64,000 bases of DNA from Purshia tridentata. Lineage: Eukaryota; Streptophyta; Magnoliopsida; Rosales; Rosaceae. This document shows, one piece after another, positions 27,201-40,000 of this stretch; the stretch's first letter is position 1; each line of letters opens with the position of its first letter. The notes beneath the pieces are model-generated. The model was not told the DNA's origin. It saw only the letters and a list, made by a program, of their open reading frames with translations, and did not search any database. The stretch spans positions 1-64,000 of the forward strand of contig QANT01007405.1 of the NCBI GenBank assembly GCA_003254885.1, read 5' to 3'. The position numbers were made by a program, and so were the translations under genes.

Positions 27201-30200
27201 TTTCTTTTTTCATTTTTAATTTTAAAGAAAGTCAGAATTAGTTTCTATTTTTTTTTTAAATAATAGTCAGTTTTAGTAATTTTGAAGGGGGTATAATTGC
27301 CATTAAAATTTTCAGTAAAACTTGGGTGTATTGGGCAATTTTTTTTTGGTTGCCAATTGAATTACGGAAAGAAAATTAGTCTTTTGTGAGTTGATGTTTA
27401 CTGCCACTTCTTTTGTGCTTGCCTTTGAAATTATGAGAATATGCAAATCCATTAGTTTGATATTTGGAAAACTTATTTAGAATTCATTTTTAGGTACGGG
27501 GAAGACGTCCTCTGCTCGTGTCATTGCTAATCAAGCGGTGAGCTGCTAGGCACTACAATTTTTGGTCTATTAATTTGTTTATTTATCTATTCACAAGCTC
27601 AGAAACCGTTCTATATTAATCGTAAGTTTTAATATTTATTATATTTGAATGTATTAATCGTAAGTTTTTAATATTTATTATATTTGAATGCATTCCCTTG
27701 TTTATATTTGAAAGCATTCTTTCCATTGTTTAGTTATAATATTTGAATTTTATTTAAAAAAAGATTTGTTTACTACTAGGCTATTACAATTGATTATAAT
27801 ATATGACTCCAAGCAAGATCATCTTAACTTTGAGTTTTGGTACCTTCTTTGTCCTGATTTTGTTCTGGAAATATATATTTTCTAGGTGAGCCTGAATTTA
27901 TGATTTCTTACAGCAATGCCATGTTATTGTAGTGCTGATAGAAAGTGTGAATGAGATGAGGTGTTTCCCTGAGGCATTGGCTTCTGTTATGGTCTTCTAT
28001 GAGTGATGCTTGATCCTTAGATCTGGTATTTGAGTATTTTTTAGCCCTTGCACCGGCAAGGATGGGTATACATATGAATCTAAGATCTATAATTGTTATT
28101 GCTTAAATAATAAGTTCCTGTAAAATGCATTACGTGCAAGTAGCATATACATGTGTGCTTCTTGTCTACAGTCTACATCTTCTGAGCTGATTTGGCTAAT
28201 GCAAAGCTTTCTTGACTTGATTATCTATCTTTTTAAGTGAGCTGATTAATTTTTCTTTCAAAGGTTTTGCATGCAGATGAAATCAAAGTTCCGAAAAAAA
28301 TTTAGAAATTCAAATATACTGATTTTGCTTCATGCTGTCTTGTAGAATATAACATGTTTGCATACATAAAGTTTTCCGTCTTTATTATTGTTATTATTAT
28401 TTTGCATTTGTCTTGTGTACTTGCAATTATATTGTACATGAAAAAGGAGAATGAGGTGTGTTTTGGCAGGGAGTCCCATTGCTATATGTGCCCCTTGAGG
28501 TTGTGGTGTCCAAGTACTACGGTGAGAGTGAACGATTATTAGGAAAAGTGTTTTCACTTGCTAATCAGCTTCCAGACGGTGCCATAATCTTTCTTGATGA
28601 GGTAATTGAAGCAACTAATGCTTAGTGGCTAATTATATAAGGCTGGATTGCACCTCTTAAGTGTTATATATGCTTAAGATATTCATCCAAGTGTGAAGAT
28701 GATATCTGAGCAACTAATAATATTTTGTCTTTGTATGGTCGGATTGCACTTCTGTATTTTAGGTTCTGTTTGAATTTTATAGTTGTGGAAGTTTCTTGAT
28801 AACATAGGTTCTTATTACGTTGATGCTATGTCAGGTCGATTCTTTTGCTATTTCGCGTGATAGTGATCTGCATGAAGCTACACGAAGAATCTTATCAGTG
28901 TTGCTGCGACAGGTGAAATTGGATTCTCATTATATGCAGAAGATGAGCCTTTGAGCAAGTGTGCTAAATTTTATAATTTCTTTTTGATAATTACAGAAAA
29001 GGCGTATTTATAAATGCTTTCAAGCAAAGTTTGGAGTCATCATTTGGATCTAGATGGCATGTACCCCGGAAAAGGGGTTGCATGAACCAGACAGTGACTC
29101 CAACTTCCAAATAGGTTAGCCATCTCAGTAATTTGAGTCAGACTGTAAGGAAGCTATTGTGATGCCTCTATTAGGATTCATCATGTCAAGATTATATGGC
29201 GGATTACACTTTTTTTTGATCTGGTTGCTGGTCATATGTATAGAACTAATTTCGGGATTGGGCACAGTATAAAAAATCTTTTAGAAGTACCTATTCCTAC
29301 AGGGGGGCGATTGGGGCGTGGACATAAGGCTCTTTATGGCAATCAATAATACGATTCATTTTCAATTAGGCCTTGCTCTAGCCTCTTTGGGGGTTACTAC
29401 GTCCTTGGTCGCTCAACACATGTACTCTTTACCTGCTTATGCATTCATAGCACAAGACTTTACTACTCCAAGCTGCATTATATACTCATCCCCAATACAA
29501 CGCAGGATTCATGACTGGGGCTTTTGCTCATGGAGCTATATTTATTACCTTTTTTTCTTGCAGATTGATGGATTTGAACAGGATAAGAAAGTGATTGTAA
29601 TTGCTGCAACAAATAGAAAGCAAGACCTCGATCAGGCTTTGATTAGGTATATTGGTTATTGTTTTGTTCTGTTGAGGATGACAGTACCCTGAGTTGCTGT
29701 AATTTTTTACTCTTTTTTATCGATGTTGCACAGTCGGTTTGATTCAATTATTCCATTCGGCCTACCTGATCAGAAAAATCGCAAGGAAATAGCAGCTCAG
29801 TATGCAAAGCACCTGACCGAATCTGAATTAGATGAATTGGCAACAGTGACAGAAGAGTAAGTTTTACATAGGCTCTGCCATATAAAATTATCTCTTACCT
29901 TTTTGGTTTTTCTGGGAATGTGCAATTCTTGGCCCCGATATTGGCTCCATGACTTTTGTTTTACATTGTTATGATAGAAATTGCTGCACGGATTAGTTCA
30001 TAGAACAAAATCATATTCTTAGTTCATAGAACAATGATATGATTTTTAACTTGGAATGTTGGTTTAATGATCTCTTTTCTTTGTTGTTTTTTGGTTCCCC
30101 TCATATTCCACTGCGGCTTTTAAGCCTGCGACAAAGTGTTGTTTTTGCTTGAAGAATACATAGTGCTTTAATTTTTTTTCATTATCATTGCCTGCCATTT

Positions 30201-30512
30201 TTCAGAATGTCTGGACGGGATATTAGAGACGTGTGCCAACAAGCTGAGCGATCATGGGCAGCAAAGGTAAAGAATACCCTCATCTGTCTTCAAATTCCAG
30301 TCATCGTAGTCCTTACAAACTTCTTTTTGTGGTTTTGATAGATAATCCGAGGACAAGTATGCAAAGATGGAGAACAAGGCAGTCGTCTTCCACCTCTGCA
30401 GGACTACATAGAGAGTGCTACAAAACGACGGAAGGGTCTCCTTAGTTCCCCACACCAACAAACCCAAAATTCCAAGTCTGGCACAAACAAGCCTAAGGTT
30501 TTAGTTGATTAG
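24217..30512 (+). CDS. AAA-type ATPase with predicted organelle transit peptide
   Basis: Fourteen exons join in frame: 24217-24343, 24639-24799, 24895-25062, 25522-25652, 25823-25961, 26099-26367, 26810-26934, 27494-27537, 28470-28601, 28835-28912, 29564-29646, 29734-29856, 30206-30266 and 30342-30512. They give 603 aa. Residues 1-45 are Arg-rich with no acidic residues until late ([16 protein letters not shown]), fitting a mitochondrial or plastid presequence. The AAA module lies at about 330-555: Walker A GPPGTGKTSS (about 372, split over exons 7/8), Walker B IIFLDEVDS (about 428), sensor 1 AATNRKQD and the arginine-finger region ISRFDS. The C terminus is basic. No FtsH protease domain follows, so it is probably a remodelling ATPase; the substrate is unknown. 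An in-frame ATG at 24106 could extend it by 37 residues. Intron 10 carries a psaB fragment. Confidence 0.92.
27614..27690. repeat. 38-bp tandem duplication in AAA intron 8
   Basis: Two units beginning tattaatcgtaagttt at 27614 and 27652, differing by about one T. A local duplication in intronic DNA. Confidence 0.8.
29205..29548 (+). other. Chloroplast psaB fragment inserted in AAA ATPase intron 10 (NUPT)
   Basis: Translation of this intronic stretch gives photosystem I P700 apoprotein A2 sequence in order: [16 protein letters not shown], then [10 protein letters not shown], then [34 protein letters not shown] and GAFAHGAIF. Small indels break the frame, so it is not a working gene. It is plastid-derived DNA moved to the nucleus, possibly by way of mitochondrial DNA. 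Its right end is only about 15-20 bases from the acceptor of exon 11 (cag at 29561-29563). The left boundary is approximate. Confidence 0.9.
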
Positions 30513-30772
30513 TGTTACTAGATGCCTTAAACTAGAGAGTTACTAGATGCCTTATTCAATGGCATGTACAAATACAATGGCTGTACTTGATAATTTTGCA
30601 TATGATGTCCATTTATTAGGTTTAAGTTAAAATCATAACAAAGTAGTGATAAGCCTCCTTTTATATAGTTGGCTGTTTACAAGTTACAAGGATCATAAAT
30701 TGTGCACAAGTTCTATTTCAATCAATGAGTTATGACTTATGAGTACATGCACTCTGCATAAATAGTAAATGA

Positions 30773-31237
30773 CTAAAATAGCAAATTGCATTGAAGTAGG
30801 CTGAGGACCAAAGCTCCTTCCCTTCTTTGATACACAGCTGATGTTGATGATGCGTCGTCTTCTTCAGCACGCTTCCTTTTACGACTCGGAGTAGCACTCT
30901 GACGTTGCGAAACCAACGACGCGATCTGCAACTGAGTCTGCAGCAGCATCTTAGTCAACTCAGCCTCCGACTCAACCCGCCGCTTCTCCGCCTTCAACCG
31001 CAGAGCCTCCCTCTCCTTGGCCATCTCCAGCTCCATCTGCTCCATCCTCACCAGCGACTCGGACACCACTCGGAAGCTCGCTGCCAGTCCCGACAGCCGC
31101 GTCGACTCGCCGTCCGAGTCGGAGGAGCACTCCGAGTCCGACACTTCTGAGCTCAACAGCACTTGAGAATAAGAATCTTCGTCATCGAGATCGACTGCGT
31201 TCCGGTTCGGTCCCTTTGGACCGGTCTGGAATGCCAT
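30773..31237 (-). CDS. Small acidic/coiled-coil putative nuclear protein, unknown function
   Basis: This 154-aa intronless ORF has a clear domain-like layout. The N terminus is acidic and serine-rich (residues about 16-44, SEVSDSECSSDSDGES). A long charged helix likely to form a coiled coil follows (about 55-110, RMEQMELEMAKEREALRLK, then ELTKMLLQTQLQIASL). Next is a basic cluster resembling a nuclear localisation signal (SRKRKRAEE, about 120-128). The coiled-coil part resembles the C-terminal tails of some plant trihelix factors, but no DNA-binding domain is present. It lies tail to tail with the AAA ATPase and head to head with PUX4, about 335 bases separating the two start codons. The GC content is higher than in the flanks, supporting a real gene. 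Confidence 0.7.
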   Translation of the reverse strand: MAFQTGPKGPNRNAVDLDDEDSYSQVLLSSEVSDSECSSDSDGESTRLSGLAASFRVVSESLVRMEQMELEMAKEREALRLKAEKRRVESEAELTKMLLQTQLQIASLVSQRQSATPSRKRKRAEEDDASSTSAVYQRREGALVLSLLQCNLLF

Positions 31238-31572
31238 TATCAGCGTTTTTGTTGTTTTGTGCGATTTTCCTGCTTCAAGTTCAACTACGAAAAAGCGAGG
31301 CGATGAAGCGTTTGGTTGACATTTTACGTAAACAAATTTACAATAATAACATAATAATATACTCTTACTCTACGGCATACCGCATACGACAAAGTAGCCA
31401 AGTAGGTGAGACCGCCCTCATACAATTTTTCCCACTTTTAGAACATCTTGCACGCGCGCTTCTTAGGAGCGTTGAATGTATTAATATAGGAAATGATTGA
31501 CGAACTCGCTGATAAGTCAAGGCAAGAATCGAATTCGTTCCCTCTCTCTCTGGTTTCAGTTCGCAGATAGCA
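31238..31572. promoter_or_regulatory. Short divergent intergenic region (possible bidirectional promoter)
   Basis: Only 335 bases separate the start codons of the coiled-coil gene (minus) and PUX4 (plus). Both promoters must lie here or overlap the neighbouring transcript. Confidence 0.5.
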
Positions 31573-34184
31573 ATGGCGTCAGAGGACAAGAAATCGTCGA
31601 AGAGGCGAACCGGAGGCATCCGTACACTTTCCGATCTGAACCAGAGGTCTGCCGACTCGGACAGTGACTCGGATGGCCCCCAGGAGTACTACACTGGTGG
31701 CGAGAAGAGGTGCTTCCATTTCTTCTGATTACGAGCTTGCTTTTTAACGTTTCCTACGATTCTTGGATCCTATTTTATTTGGTTTACGGAATTCTTCTTC
31801 TTTTGGTTTGTTTGTATTAGAATTGCCATATTCCATATTTGGTTACTGCAACTTATTAGCAATTCTTTATAGGTTGCCAAGAATATGAAAAGAAAGAAAA
31901 TGAAACATAGAAATCTGAAAATTCTTATCTTTTGGGAAATAAAAGAAGGTATTGTTATCATATTTAATGTTACACATGTTTGATCTCAATACGGCAGCAA
32001 TTGGATGACAATGGTAGATAATGCTTTCATTTTCCTTTTTGTCGTTCTGGAACTCCTAATGGTCAGTAGACATTTCTCGGTTCCATTAGAAAGCAATGAT
32101 GGTATGAAAGCGAGTTTTAGGTGAAGCAGCTGTAAATGAGATACTATCTTGTGTAAGCTGTGGGATTTTCATAGGCTGACGGGATTAACATTGTCTTTTT
32201 GGGGTGATATGTGATGCAGCAAAAATTTCTAAATGGTAATGCTACTAGTTTTATGAAATTCTAGTTAATAATAAGATCAATTATTATATTGGTGTTTCAG
32301 AGTCCAAAAGGTGGTTAAATAAAGATCAATCAACTTCCCAGAATAAGTAGTCATGTGTCAAGTCGGTGCTAGGGGTAGCATCTTTTTTTGGATAGCCACA
32401 CATTGGAAGACTCTTAGAACAATTAACTTAGTTCCTAGAGAAAGGGTGGTAGACTGGTAGTGAATAGATACTACGTGTGTCAGGGTATGCTAAAGTAGTC
32501 TCTTCCCTCCGCCTGCATTGCCTTTACTGGTTTGGGAGCTTTGTAGATTTGTAGTCTGTTTTTGTTTGTAGTTCAGTAGGTGATACCATATTCAATTAGT
32601 TCGCTCCTTACGGGTTGGCGTGGCAGATTTGTTCCTTTATGCATCACTGGAGCCTATGGCCTTATGCATGCTCAGTTTCTTATTTCTTCCTGTGATTTGT
32701 TAGATTTTGTTTTTCTTTACATTATTAATCTCATGTGTAAAGCTTTGTCAATAAATTTGTATGTTTTTAACGCTCTGTCTTACAAAAATTAACAATTGTA
32801 GAAGTTGATATTTAGTGTGAAATGCTAAAAGAAAGTCTAAAATTTGTAATTAAAATATTTGCAGTGGAATGCTTGTCCAGGATCCTTCAAAGGGTAACGA
32901 TGTGGATGCAATTTTTGATCAAGCTAGGCAATTGGGAGCCGTAGAGGGGCCTTTTGATCCCTCAGGTGCATCTTCAAGCTCAAGAAACTTTACTGGAACT
33001 GGTAGATTACTCTCAGGGGAAAGTGTACAGTCTGCTCCTCAGCAGCCTGAGACTGTTGTTCACAACATCATTTTCTGGTCCAACGGTTTCACAGTAAATG
33101 ATGGCCCGTTGAGGCGGTTGGACGACCCTGAAAATGCTGCTTTCTTAGAGGTAACAGCAATAGAAGTTTGACTCAGGGAAAGAAAAAAGAATAATGAGTT
33201 GTTTTGATTGAGGTTGATGATTATTGCCCTTCAAAATTATTTGCTGTATTATTTGATGTACATTAAATATTGCATTCTGCATATGGCTTCTGCCTCTTAC
33301 GTACGACTCTGCTTGTGATATTGTGGATGAATTATTTTTGTATATTTATATGTTCTTCTCTATTACTGGCAACAAATGGCCCAGGCATAAGCGCTGGGTT
33401 GCTCTTGCTCTGTCAGGTTATTGTCAGAAATGTTATTCTATATCTAACTTGTTTTCTGTCTCAACACAGAGCATCAGAAAGTCTGAATGTCCAAAAGAGC
33501 TGGAACCTGCAGATAGAAGAACCTTAGTTAATGTCAATCTAATAAGGAGGAATGAGAATTGCCCGGTGAGTTCTCTCTTTAAGATCTACTTTGTACCATT
33601 GCTGGTCTGCAGCATGGCATAAATAATTAAGTACAATAATGTACCCCCATTGAGTAGTATTCTAGTTGAAGATTCTCCAATGAAATTTTATCTGCAAATG
33701 CATCTCTATGCGGTCAAATGTATTTATATTTTGATGGCCTGTTTTCAAAGGGCAGTGTAGAATGTGTTGCTCTACCAGTCATTAATATATTCTGTCTTTG
33801 CAGGAAGTGGTGAAGCGCCATGTTTCGTTTCAGGGTACAGGAAGAACTCTAGGTAGCAGCTCTACTCCAGTGGCATCTGAGCCAACCACTGCATCCACTC
33901 CTCTCGACACTGCTCCAACCCCATCCGTGGGCCTGGTTGTGGATGAATCGTTGCCATCAACATCAGTTCAGCTTAGGTTGGCTGATGGGACCCGCATGAT
34001 TGCTCATTTTAACTACCAACATACCATCAGTGACATCCGTGCCTTCATTGACTCATCTAGGCCAGGGAATCCGAGCAATTATCATCTGCAGATTATGGGG
34101 TTCCCTCCGAAACTTCTCAATGATCCAACTCAAACAATAGAGCAGGCAGGTCTTGCCAATTCGGTTGTGATCCAGAAATTCTAG
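31573..34184 (+). CDS. PUX4: Plant UBX domain protein 4-like, CDC48 adaptor
   Basis: Four exons (31573-31709, 32865-33150, 33470-33565, 33804-34184) give 299 aa, close to the Arabidopsis PUX4 length. The N terminus reads [15 protein letters not shown] and [20 protein letters not shown], the p47-type pattern. The SEP domain covers about residues 100-172 ([38 protein letters not shown]). The UBX domain covers about 225-299 ([43 protein letters not shown]). These proteins bind the AAA segregase CDC48/p97 through UBX and SEP and direct it to ubiquitinated or Golgi-membrane substrates. There is no UBA domain, as in PUX4. All introns are GT-AG and phases match. Confidence 0.95.
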
Positions 34185-35872
34185 CCAGCTGAACCATGAT
34201 ATTTGATATCTGGTTCTATATTTGTACCAGTTATTAAGAACGTGAAAACATGTACTGTTTACTCCATATGTAATTTTCAAGAAGTGGGTTTCCTTATAAA
34301 ATACATTCTGAGGACAAAAAAGACATTCTCTCGCCCAATTATGAACAAAATACTTTTAGTAATGCAGGGGAAGTTATATTGACAAGCATGGAATTCATTA
34401 TTTATGCTCATCTGCAGGTTTTGATAGCTTTATGCTTGCGTTGCATTGCGTCGAGTATGTACTTCTCTTCAGAAAAGCTGACAGGCACTTCTTAGACACT
34501 TGCGTAAAAGACATCAACCTTTTATCTTATGTCCGACATCGCCAAACAATTAAGAAGCGATGGTGTGATCATGATTTTTGTGAAGTAATTATTGATAAAA
34601 TTACACCTGCTACATCATGTATAATGTGTTTGTCTAGCCTTCTCTGTTTTAAATACCACTGCATGAAGTCATGCAGATAAGACAATGAATAAATAAATCA
34701 AGGAGAATCGTAGCCGTCGGGGTTATTTCAAGTGGTTGTGACGAAGAATGGGATAATAGGTGAAGATTATGATAGCTTTAGAGTTCGATCTCATCCAATG
34801 TAAACCAAGAGCACGTCTTTGAATTTTTGATGGGTCATCTATATTGGGCCATAGAGGTAGGCAAGGCTTGAAAACATGGCCGAGTGGGATCAGTGTCTGT
34901 TTAAGTCAAACCCCAACGACCCATCAGATTGGACTGAAGCCCACCAAATTGGTGGATGAGATTCATGAGAACCATTCTATGGGCCTGAGTGTACGGTGAG
35001 TAATGGGGTATACAAGAAGAAGGCACATACTAGTACAGTAGATTATCTAGTACTAAACATACTAATAGTTAAGTGTGGTTTCTTGAAGTGATTGAATGTT
35101 GGAAGGGAATTAATTGAGGCATCTGGATCCACTCTGCTCAACAGTTGAGGTCCGTTCATCGTGGCATAGAAGAATAGATTGGACACCAAAAAGCCATATG
35201 TTGTCGGCCAAAACAAGTGTTTATTATATGGCTATCAATATCAAAGATCATATTCAAAGATAGAAAGATGTTTTTGCATCATTTTAGGTTTGGTCGACTA
35301 AGGGCCCCTTAAAAGCTCTAATGTGCCAGCCACATAACATGCATGAGACTCTATCAAATATTATAGACTCTATAATTATAATGAGACTCCCCTATAAGCC
35401 TATAATTCTCATAAAATCAGTTAAAAGTCTTCCAAAAGCCAATCACTTGAAAGTTCAATCCCATTTAAGAACCTCACCTCTAAATCTAGTCAGTAATCAC
35501 ACAACCAAAAAGGCAAAAAGCCTCTCCACTTATCCGATATTATCCCCCTTCAATATAATTAATATTAGTGATAATATTAATGCTAATGTTCACATCATAG
35601 TATTCGCTTAAAGGAAAATGAAAGCCACCAATGGATTATGGAATCCATGATAGGCTATCTGCAAGTGCAAAAGCAAGTTACCTCTTTCTAGTTGGTTGCA
35701 AGTTTCTCACTAATGTAATGGAATACATGACAACCTTGATAAAATGTTCCCAATTGCAATTGTAAAAGTTTCTCTGCAATTCTCTGTCAAAATGGGTGAA
35801 ATAGGCAACAACTTTCTATAGAAAACAGCAGCACCACGTCACCACGTCTGCGTCTTCATGAGGTTTCACCAA

Positions 35873-36406
35873 TATTTTTTAGGGGAGCGCTAAAGTGCCT
35901 CAAAATAGCTTCAATGACATGAAATTTTCATATCATTATTTTATTTTATTAATTTAAAATCACGTTATAACAAATTGTCATATTAGAATTTTTAAGGACA
36001 TATCTACCCTTTTAATTAAATTTTATATTAAATTATAAACAATAAGATTAAATTAAAAAAAATTTTAAAAAATATACAGAAATCACAATTATGTTTTTCT
36101 ATATGGTTTTATTAAATTACAAACAATAAGATTAAATTAAAAAAAAATTTAAAAAAATATACAAAAATCACAATTATGTTTTTCTATATGGTTTTGTAAT
36201 TTTTCTACATGTTTTTTAATTTTTTTGTACGTTTTTCAAATTTTTATATGTTTTTTAATTAAAAGGATAGTTATGTCATTAAAGATACTGATGTGATAAT
36301 TAAAATATGAAGTGGATAATCACAATTATAAAATAGAAATTCCACCTCATTAAGGCAATTTTGAGACACCTTATTTTGAGACCCAAAATCATTTTCCTAT
36401 TTTTTA
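35873..36406. mobile_element. 516-bp foldback MITE with 9-bp target duplication (Mutator-type)
   Basis: tatttttta occurs at 35873-35881 and again at 36398-36406, flanking 35882-36397. The two ends are imperfect long inverted repeats. The left arm (gcctcaaaatagcttcaatgac, then tatctacccttttaatt) matches the reverse complement of the right arm (gtctcaaaattgccttaatgag, then actatccttttaatt). The interior has no ORF. The 9-bp duplication suits the Mutator superfamily. Confidence 0.7.
36027..36194. repeat. 84-bp tandem duplication inside the MITE
   Basis: Two units (36027-36110, 36111-36194) share attaaattayaaacaataag at the start and tatgtttttctatatggttt at the end, with a few differences. Confidence 0.85.
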
Positions 36407-36970
36407 TTAACTAAGATGCCGAAACAATGTGGTTTTAGTCGTGTAAAACTTTAAAATAACATCAACCACCAACTCTTCCAACTTCAAATCTAATTTAAAA
36501 AAATATATATATATATGTTTCATTTAGATATTTAAGAGCTTCTTCATATTGATCTTATGGGCATATAATTTTGGATCTGCCACCGAATGCACCGAACATA
36601 TTCAATAATTTTCATTATCTTCAATCATCTTTTTTTGTTTTATTTATATGATTTTTTTTAAATTATAAAAATTATAAGTATAATTTTATTGGAGAAGTAA
36701 TGTTATCTTTGCTTTTGTCCAATGGACAATAATATTGAAACTAGAAGCCCATTGTATCTGGAATTCTCATTACTACAGATACATTCCTGTGAAGGACATA
36801 GCTAGAATGACATGCTTTGGAAAAAGCAGGGTATAAAAAAACAAGCCATTGATCGGGAAAATAAGGGAAAAAGAGATCAAAACATGACAGATAAAAAGGA
36901 AACTGGAAGGCTGCATTTTTGGGGAACATCAGAACATACATCCAAAAATAATAATTACCTTACGTGCAAC

Positions 36971-36971
<1 letters not shown>

Positions 36972-37007
<36 letters not shown>

Positions 37008-37020
37008 TTATTTATTTATT
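36972..37020. repeat. Microsatellite (AT)n followed by (TTTA)n
   Basis: About 15 AT units run directly into four TTTA units. Confidence 0.95.
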
Positions 37021-40000
37021 GTATAAGAAAATGTTATTCACATTATTTACCAATCTTCCACTTTATTATTTTAATTTTATCATGTAAATTGATAATTAAA
37101 AATGTTTTTTTATATATTTAATTATAAAAATTATTTTTACAAAAAATCAACCAAATTAAAAATAATTTATTTATATAATTGTGATCAAATAAATAGATGA
37201 ATTCAATAACAATTTAAAATAATCATTAAATAATTATCTAAAACATAAATAATTTTCATCTAAAAATAAATTGTTAAATAAAATAATAAATAAGAAGATG
37301 AAGTGTGTATTTTCGTCTCCAACAAATTGGCCTTGATATACCGACTGATGAGTGTAACTAAATGCAAGCCCCTCCTACACGGTCGACCGATCAGTCGGTT
37401 AAAATCCGAAAAAAGAATTGCACAGCTTAGACTGTTACTGCGCGCAGATAGCAAGCTCTGGACAACTCGCACTTGTACGTACTATGTGAATGAACATATC
37501 AACCTCATTTGATGGAATTGCCATCCTTGAGTCTTGACTGACTAGATCGATATTGACACCTTGTTTGGGGACCGCATGATGATATGGGCTAGCATCAAAC
37601 GCTGGCACTTGGCAGGGTACAATTGTGTTTTCCACCGTTGGATTGATATATGGATTCATTATCATTGTGTCTTCTGATCTGTTCGCATGAGATACAAATG
37701 TCTACACCGTTGTTATTCTCTTATATGATGCGACAAAATTCCTCAATATAAACGCATGATGCATTAAATATGAAAACTCAGTTGCATACGAGTCATACGA
37801 CACATATAAATAACTTCTTTTTTAGGTATATTTTGTTTCGTCTCGGCAAGAACTAGTTATGGAACTATATATATTGGCTTATATGCTAATTAATCAGACA
37901 TAAATAGGAAAAATTCATTATATAAATATTAATTATTCGCATAGGAAGGGGGTGTAGATAATTTTTATTGTCATATACACTGCGGGGAATAATTAGCTTG
38001 ACTATTTCAACCAAGTTTTATATTTGTAAGTAGCAACAAAAAATGCTCAGGACACCCTTAATGAAATTTATATGTAAGGGCAAATAAAATATACAGAAAA
38101 CTGATACTCGTCGCATCCAGTTACATGCATGCACCTACATGTATAAACTCTACCTTTCACTCTCTCAGAATCTTTAACTGTGCACACACAAAAAGATAGA
38201 AAACTCGTTGTCATATATTCTCTTTTCGCCGTATATTTGAGTATTACAAGGCAAAGAAATCACTGTTTGAGAGGATTCTAAATAGTCTTGTCCCTGATGA
38301 ATGTTGAGAGATTTTTTGGCATGGATAGGTGAGGATCCTGTATCAGCCAACCTACGAGAGAACATTGCTTCAATAAACCTTTGAGATCATTAGCCAAATT
38401 AGCGAGGAAGGTAAAAATTATAATAGATGATCGACAGTTCAATCAATTCTACAGTAACATTTTGTCTCGTTTGCTCTTTCTAATGCTACAAATATAACAT
38501 TACTTTAGGGTATAAAGTTGTTTAAGTTTATAATTTAGGGCTTAGTTACAAAATTCTGGGTTCGGCCAAAACTTGGGATTAACTCCTAAGCCTTAAGTAA
38601 TGAAATGAGTGACAACCGATTCGAAATATATAGAAGTAATTTATAAAATTTTGTCTAGCGAATTGATGAGCATTTCTTTGCTTGTTCTTTCAGACCTTCA
38701 ATAATATAACTGAATTCGATGATACTGTTACCTAATATATAATTGTCATAGTCACTTAATGACAGGGTGTATATTAAGTTTGCACATGTAAGACATTTAT
38801 ATAAGTGTCATTTTACCAAATTTTCAATTATCACTTGGCAATAATTATAGGTTAGTACTTAGTAGTACAAAGTTAAATATCAATAACACTGCCAATTGAT
38901 AAATAGCTTTTTCATTTTTGTGAAGTATCGAAAAGACAATTTTATTAAGAATCAAGAACAACTACTGGATCTTTGGTCAAAAAAAAAGAACAACTACTGG
39001 ATACTCAGATTGATACAATCTATAAGTCACACGTGCCCATCCCATTCTCTAAGCAAAATAATCTACCACGCTTCTACAAAAAAGGAGCAATCATATAATT
39101 AGCAACTGCTATCTAAGTTGATAAATAAAGATCTTAAGCAAGCCCCATATGCTTGAAGAGAGTCTTAGTCTACAATAAGTGAAAAATAATTTGCATCTAT
39201 GACAAGTTGCACACTCTGCTTAATTGATAAAAAATCTAAAACAAGAAACCCCTTCATTCCCACCCAATAACGTAATTTCCCCAATTAAACTATAGTCATT
39301 CATGGTAGTCTTCTTGTCAATCTGTTCTAAATCTGAAACCTTTATTCCTTCTTGCTTTATGACAACAAAATAAAACGTAAACAGTAAACTTATGGAAATG
39401 ACTATAGCCTCTGGGAGAGACACAAGTACACTCACTCTACAGTAACTCTCTAAGATTTATATAAAAAAAAAAACGAGATTCTACAAATTAAAATGCAGTC
39501 AAACCGCTAATCTATGGTAAAATATAAAGACAGTCGCAAATGATAATTTTGGAGTTTTTTCCTCTCTAGTGGCTTTTGATAAGCAATTTACAAGTCTAGA
39601 CCAACTTGTTTCCGTTTTGAAAATAACTTTTTGGTCACCGAGATGTCAAGTTAGATTCTTAATTTGGTGTCATCGAATACTAGTAGCATCGTCAAGTGCT
39701 CAACCCTATCATTTTCTTCTTCTTTTTAGCTTTTGATACTGATATTTTTACTTTATGTTAAATTTTAACTCTAATATTTTAAGTAAATATATAATTTTTA
39801 CGAGTTTTATTTTATACCCTAGAACGTATAAAGTGAACTATTAAAAAAGTACCCTAAAAATCAATAGAGAAAACGGTGCCAAACGCTTATTACAGCGCTT
39901 GACTATTATAACAAAATCACTGTCAAGTGCTTAATACAATCACTGAGCCCTCTAAGACCTGTTAAACCGGAAAAAGAAGAGGCAGGCTCCATGTAAGTTT

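Noticed and set aside
29318-29692. Plus-strand ORF of 124 codons joining psaB-like sequence to AAA exon 11
   Set aside because: A chance frame crossing the plastid insert, the acceptor site and the next donor; the AAA gene splices exon 11 at 29564-29646.
30905-31150. Plus-strand Leu/Gln-rich ORF
   Set aside because: Antisense shadow of the coiled-coil gene at 30773-31237.
37435-37665. Minus-strand ORF of 76 codons
   Set aside because: Some protein-like composition but no motif, no splice context and no neighbours that support a gene.
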